Shown: piece by piece, positions 19,662 through 20,001 of the stretch
Layout of the letters: each line of letters opens with the position of its first letter
How positions within the stretch are numbered: the stretch's first letter is position 1
Assembly: GCA_015499985.1 (NCBI GenBank)
Contig: JAAAUF010000782.1
Span: 1 to 20,001, forward strand
DNA length: 20,001 nucleotides
Direction: 5' to 3'
DNA from: Haplosporangium gracile
Taxonomy: Eukaryota > Mortierellomycota > Mortierellomycetes > Mortierellales > Mortierellaceae
The notes under the pieces: generated by a model
What the model was told of the DNA's origin: nothing
Database searches by the model: none
Seen by the model: the letters and a program-made list of their open reading frames with translations, nothing else
Position numbers and translations under genes: made by a program

Positions 19662-19733
19662 GAACGCGCTAAATTGTGGCTTATGTTGACTGCTTCAACA
19701 GTTCGAGTCAAGAAGACGCGTCAAGAACGCGCT
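19662..19733 (-). promoter_or_regulatory. Cluster of ACGCG (MCB-like) motifs upstream of HAT1
   Basis: GAACGCGCT occurs at 19662-19670 and again at 19725-19733. Between them is the palindrome GACGCGTC (19715-19722) containing ACGCGT, the MluI cell-cycle box bound by MBF-type factors in yeasts. The cluster lies 108-179 bp before the HAT1 ATG. S-phase control would suit HAT1, but this is inference. Confidence 0.5.
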
Positions 19734-19802
19734 CTTGTAGCCTGGCTACTAATAAAAAAGGGTGCCTTCTCATACTTCCTCTTCTCTCCCGAGTCCTATG
19801 TT

Positions 19803-19807
19803 ATTGG
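19803..19807 (-). promoter_or_regulatory. CCAAT box upstream of HAT1
   Basis: ATTGG on the plus strand reads CCAAT on the HAT1 coding strand, 249-253 bp before the ATG. A HAP/NF-Y-type complex could bind; only the motif is seen. Confidence 0.35.
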
Positions 19808-19983
19808 TCGATTCAGTACAAAAACAAGACAAGTTGGAGTTGACGCCGTGCATCTTAGGACCTTTGTTTTCTATCATGCCTCACACCTTGATCGAGAAAG
19901 AAGAGACTGCAGCAAAAGAAAACAAATAAGAAAATGGATTGTCGAACTGACAGTTACACTAAGCAATTGCTTTGTTTACCAAC

Positions 19984-20001
19984 TTTTTTTTTTTTTTTTT
20001 T
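19984..20001. repeat. Poly-T run at window edge (at least 18 T)
   Basis: Eighteen thymines run to the last base of the window. Nothing else is recognisable between the CCAAT box and this run. Confidence 0.85.

Overview
The window looks like nuclear DNA of a filamentous fungus. It has spliced genes with short introns (about 86-150 bp typical), GT-AG splice sites, CT-rich leaders on the coding strand before start codons, and fungal-type proteins. The intron-rich genes (8 exons in HAT1, 7 in DSK2) and the RCCD1-type RCC1 protein suggest an early-diverging lineage such as Mortierellomycotina/Mucoromycota. That placement is inference and was not tested by alignment. I see no tRNA, rRNA, CRISPR array or transposon.

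Layout, left to right. (1) 1-1899, minus: an open, low-complexity Q/N/H/T/S-rich protein with an N-terminal hydrophobic segment, running off the left edge. (2) 1900-3831: a long non-coding interval, purine-rich then pyrimidine-rich on the plus strand, between two divergent genes. (3) 3832-4492, plus: a small two-exon VanZ-like membrane protein, possibly with one more exon upstream. (4) 4493-5432: convergent intergenic DNA with a polyadenylation signal for the next gene. (5) 5433-6447, minus: calcipressin (RCAN/Rcn1), two exons, with a triple 22-bp repeat just before the start codon. (6) 6523-7333: divergent promoter region. (7) 7334-12435, plus: a 1669-residue protein with a helical, armadillo-like N-terminal part and a C-terminal BTB domain, joined across one small intron. 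(8) 12680-15481, minus: the ubiquitin receptor Dsk2/ubiquilin (UBL, STI1, UBA), seven exons. (9) 15904-17496, minus: an RCCD1-like RCC1-repeat protein, four exons. (10) 17587-19554, minus: the catalytic subunit of type B histone acetyltransferase, HAT1, eight exons, ending only 90 bp before the RCCD1-like start. (11) 19555-20001: the HAT1 upstream region with clustered ACGCG motifs, ending in a poly-T run at the window edge.

The genes are mostly conserved housekeeping functions: calcineurin regulation, ubiquitin receptor and possible ubiquitin-ligase adaptor, chromatin. I found no convincing novel multi-gene system. The more interesting points are the ARM-BTB fusion, the one-intron-per-blade arrangement in the RCCD1-like gene, the tight HAT1/RCCD1-like pair, the ACGCG cluster before HAT1 and the repeat in the calcipressin leader. 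All exon coordinates were derived by hand from reading frame, splice consensus and family similarity.
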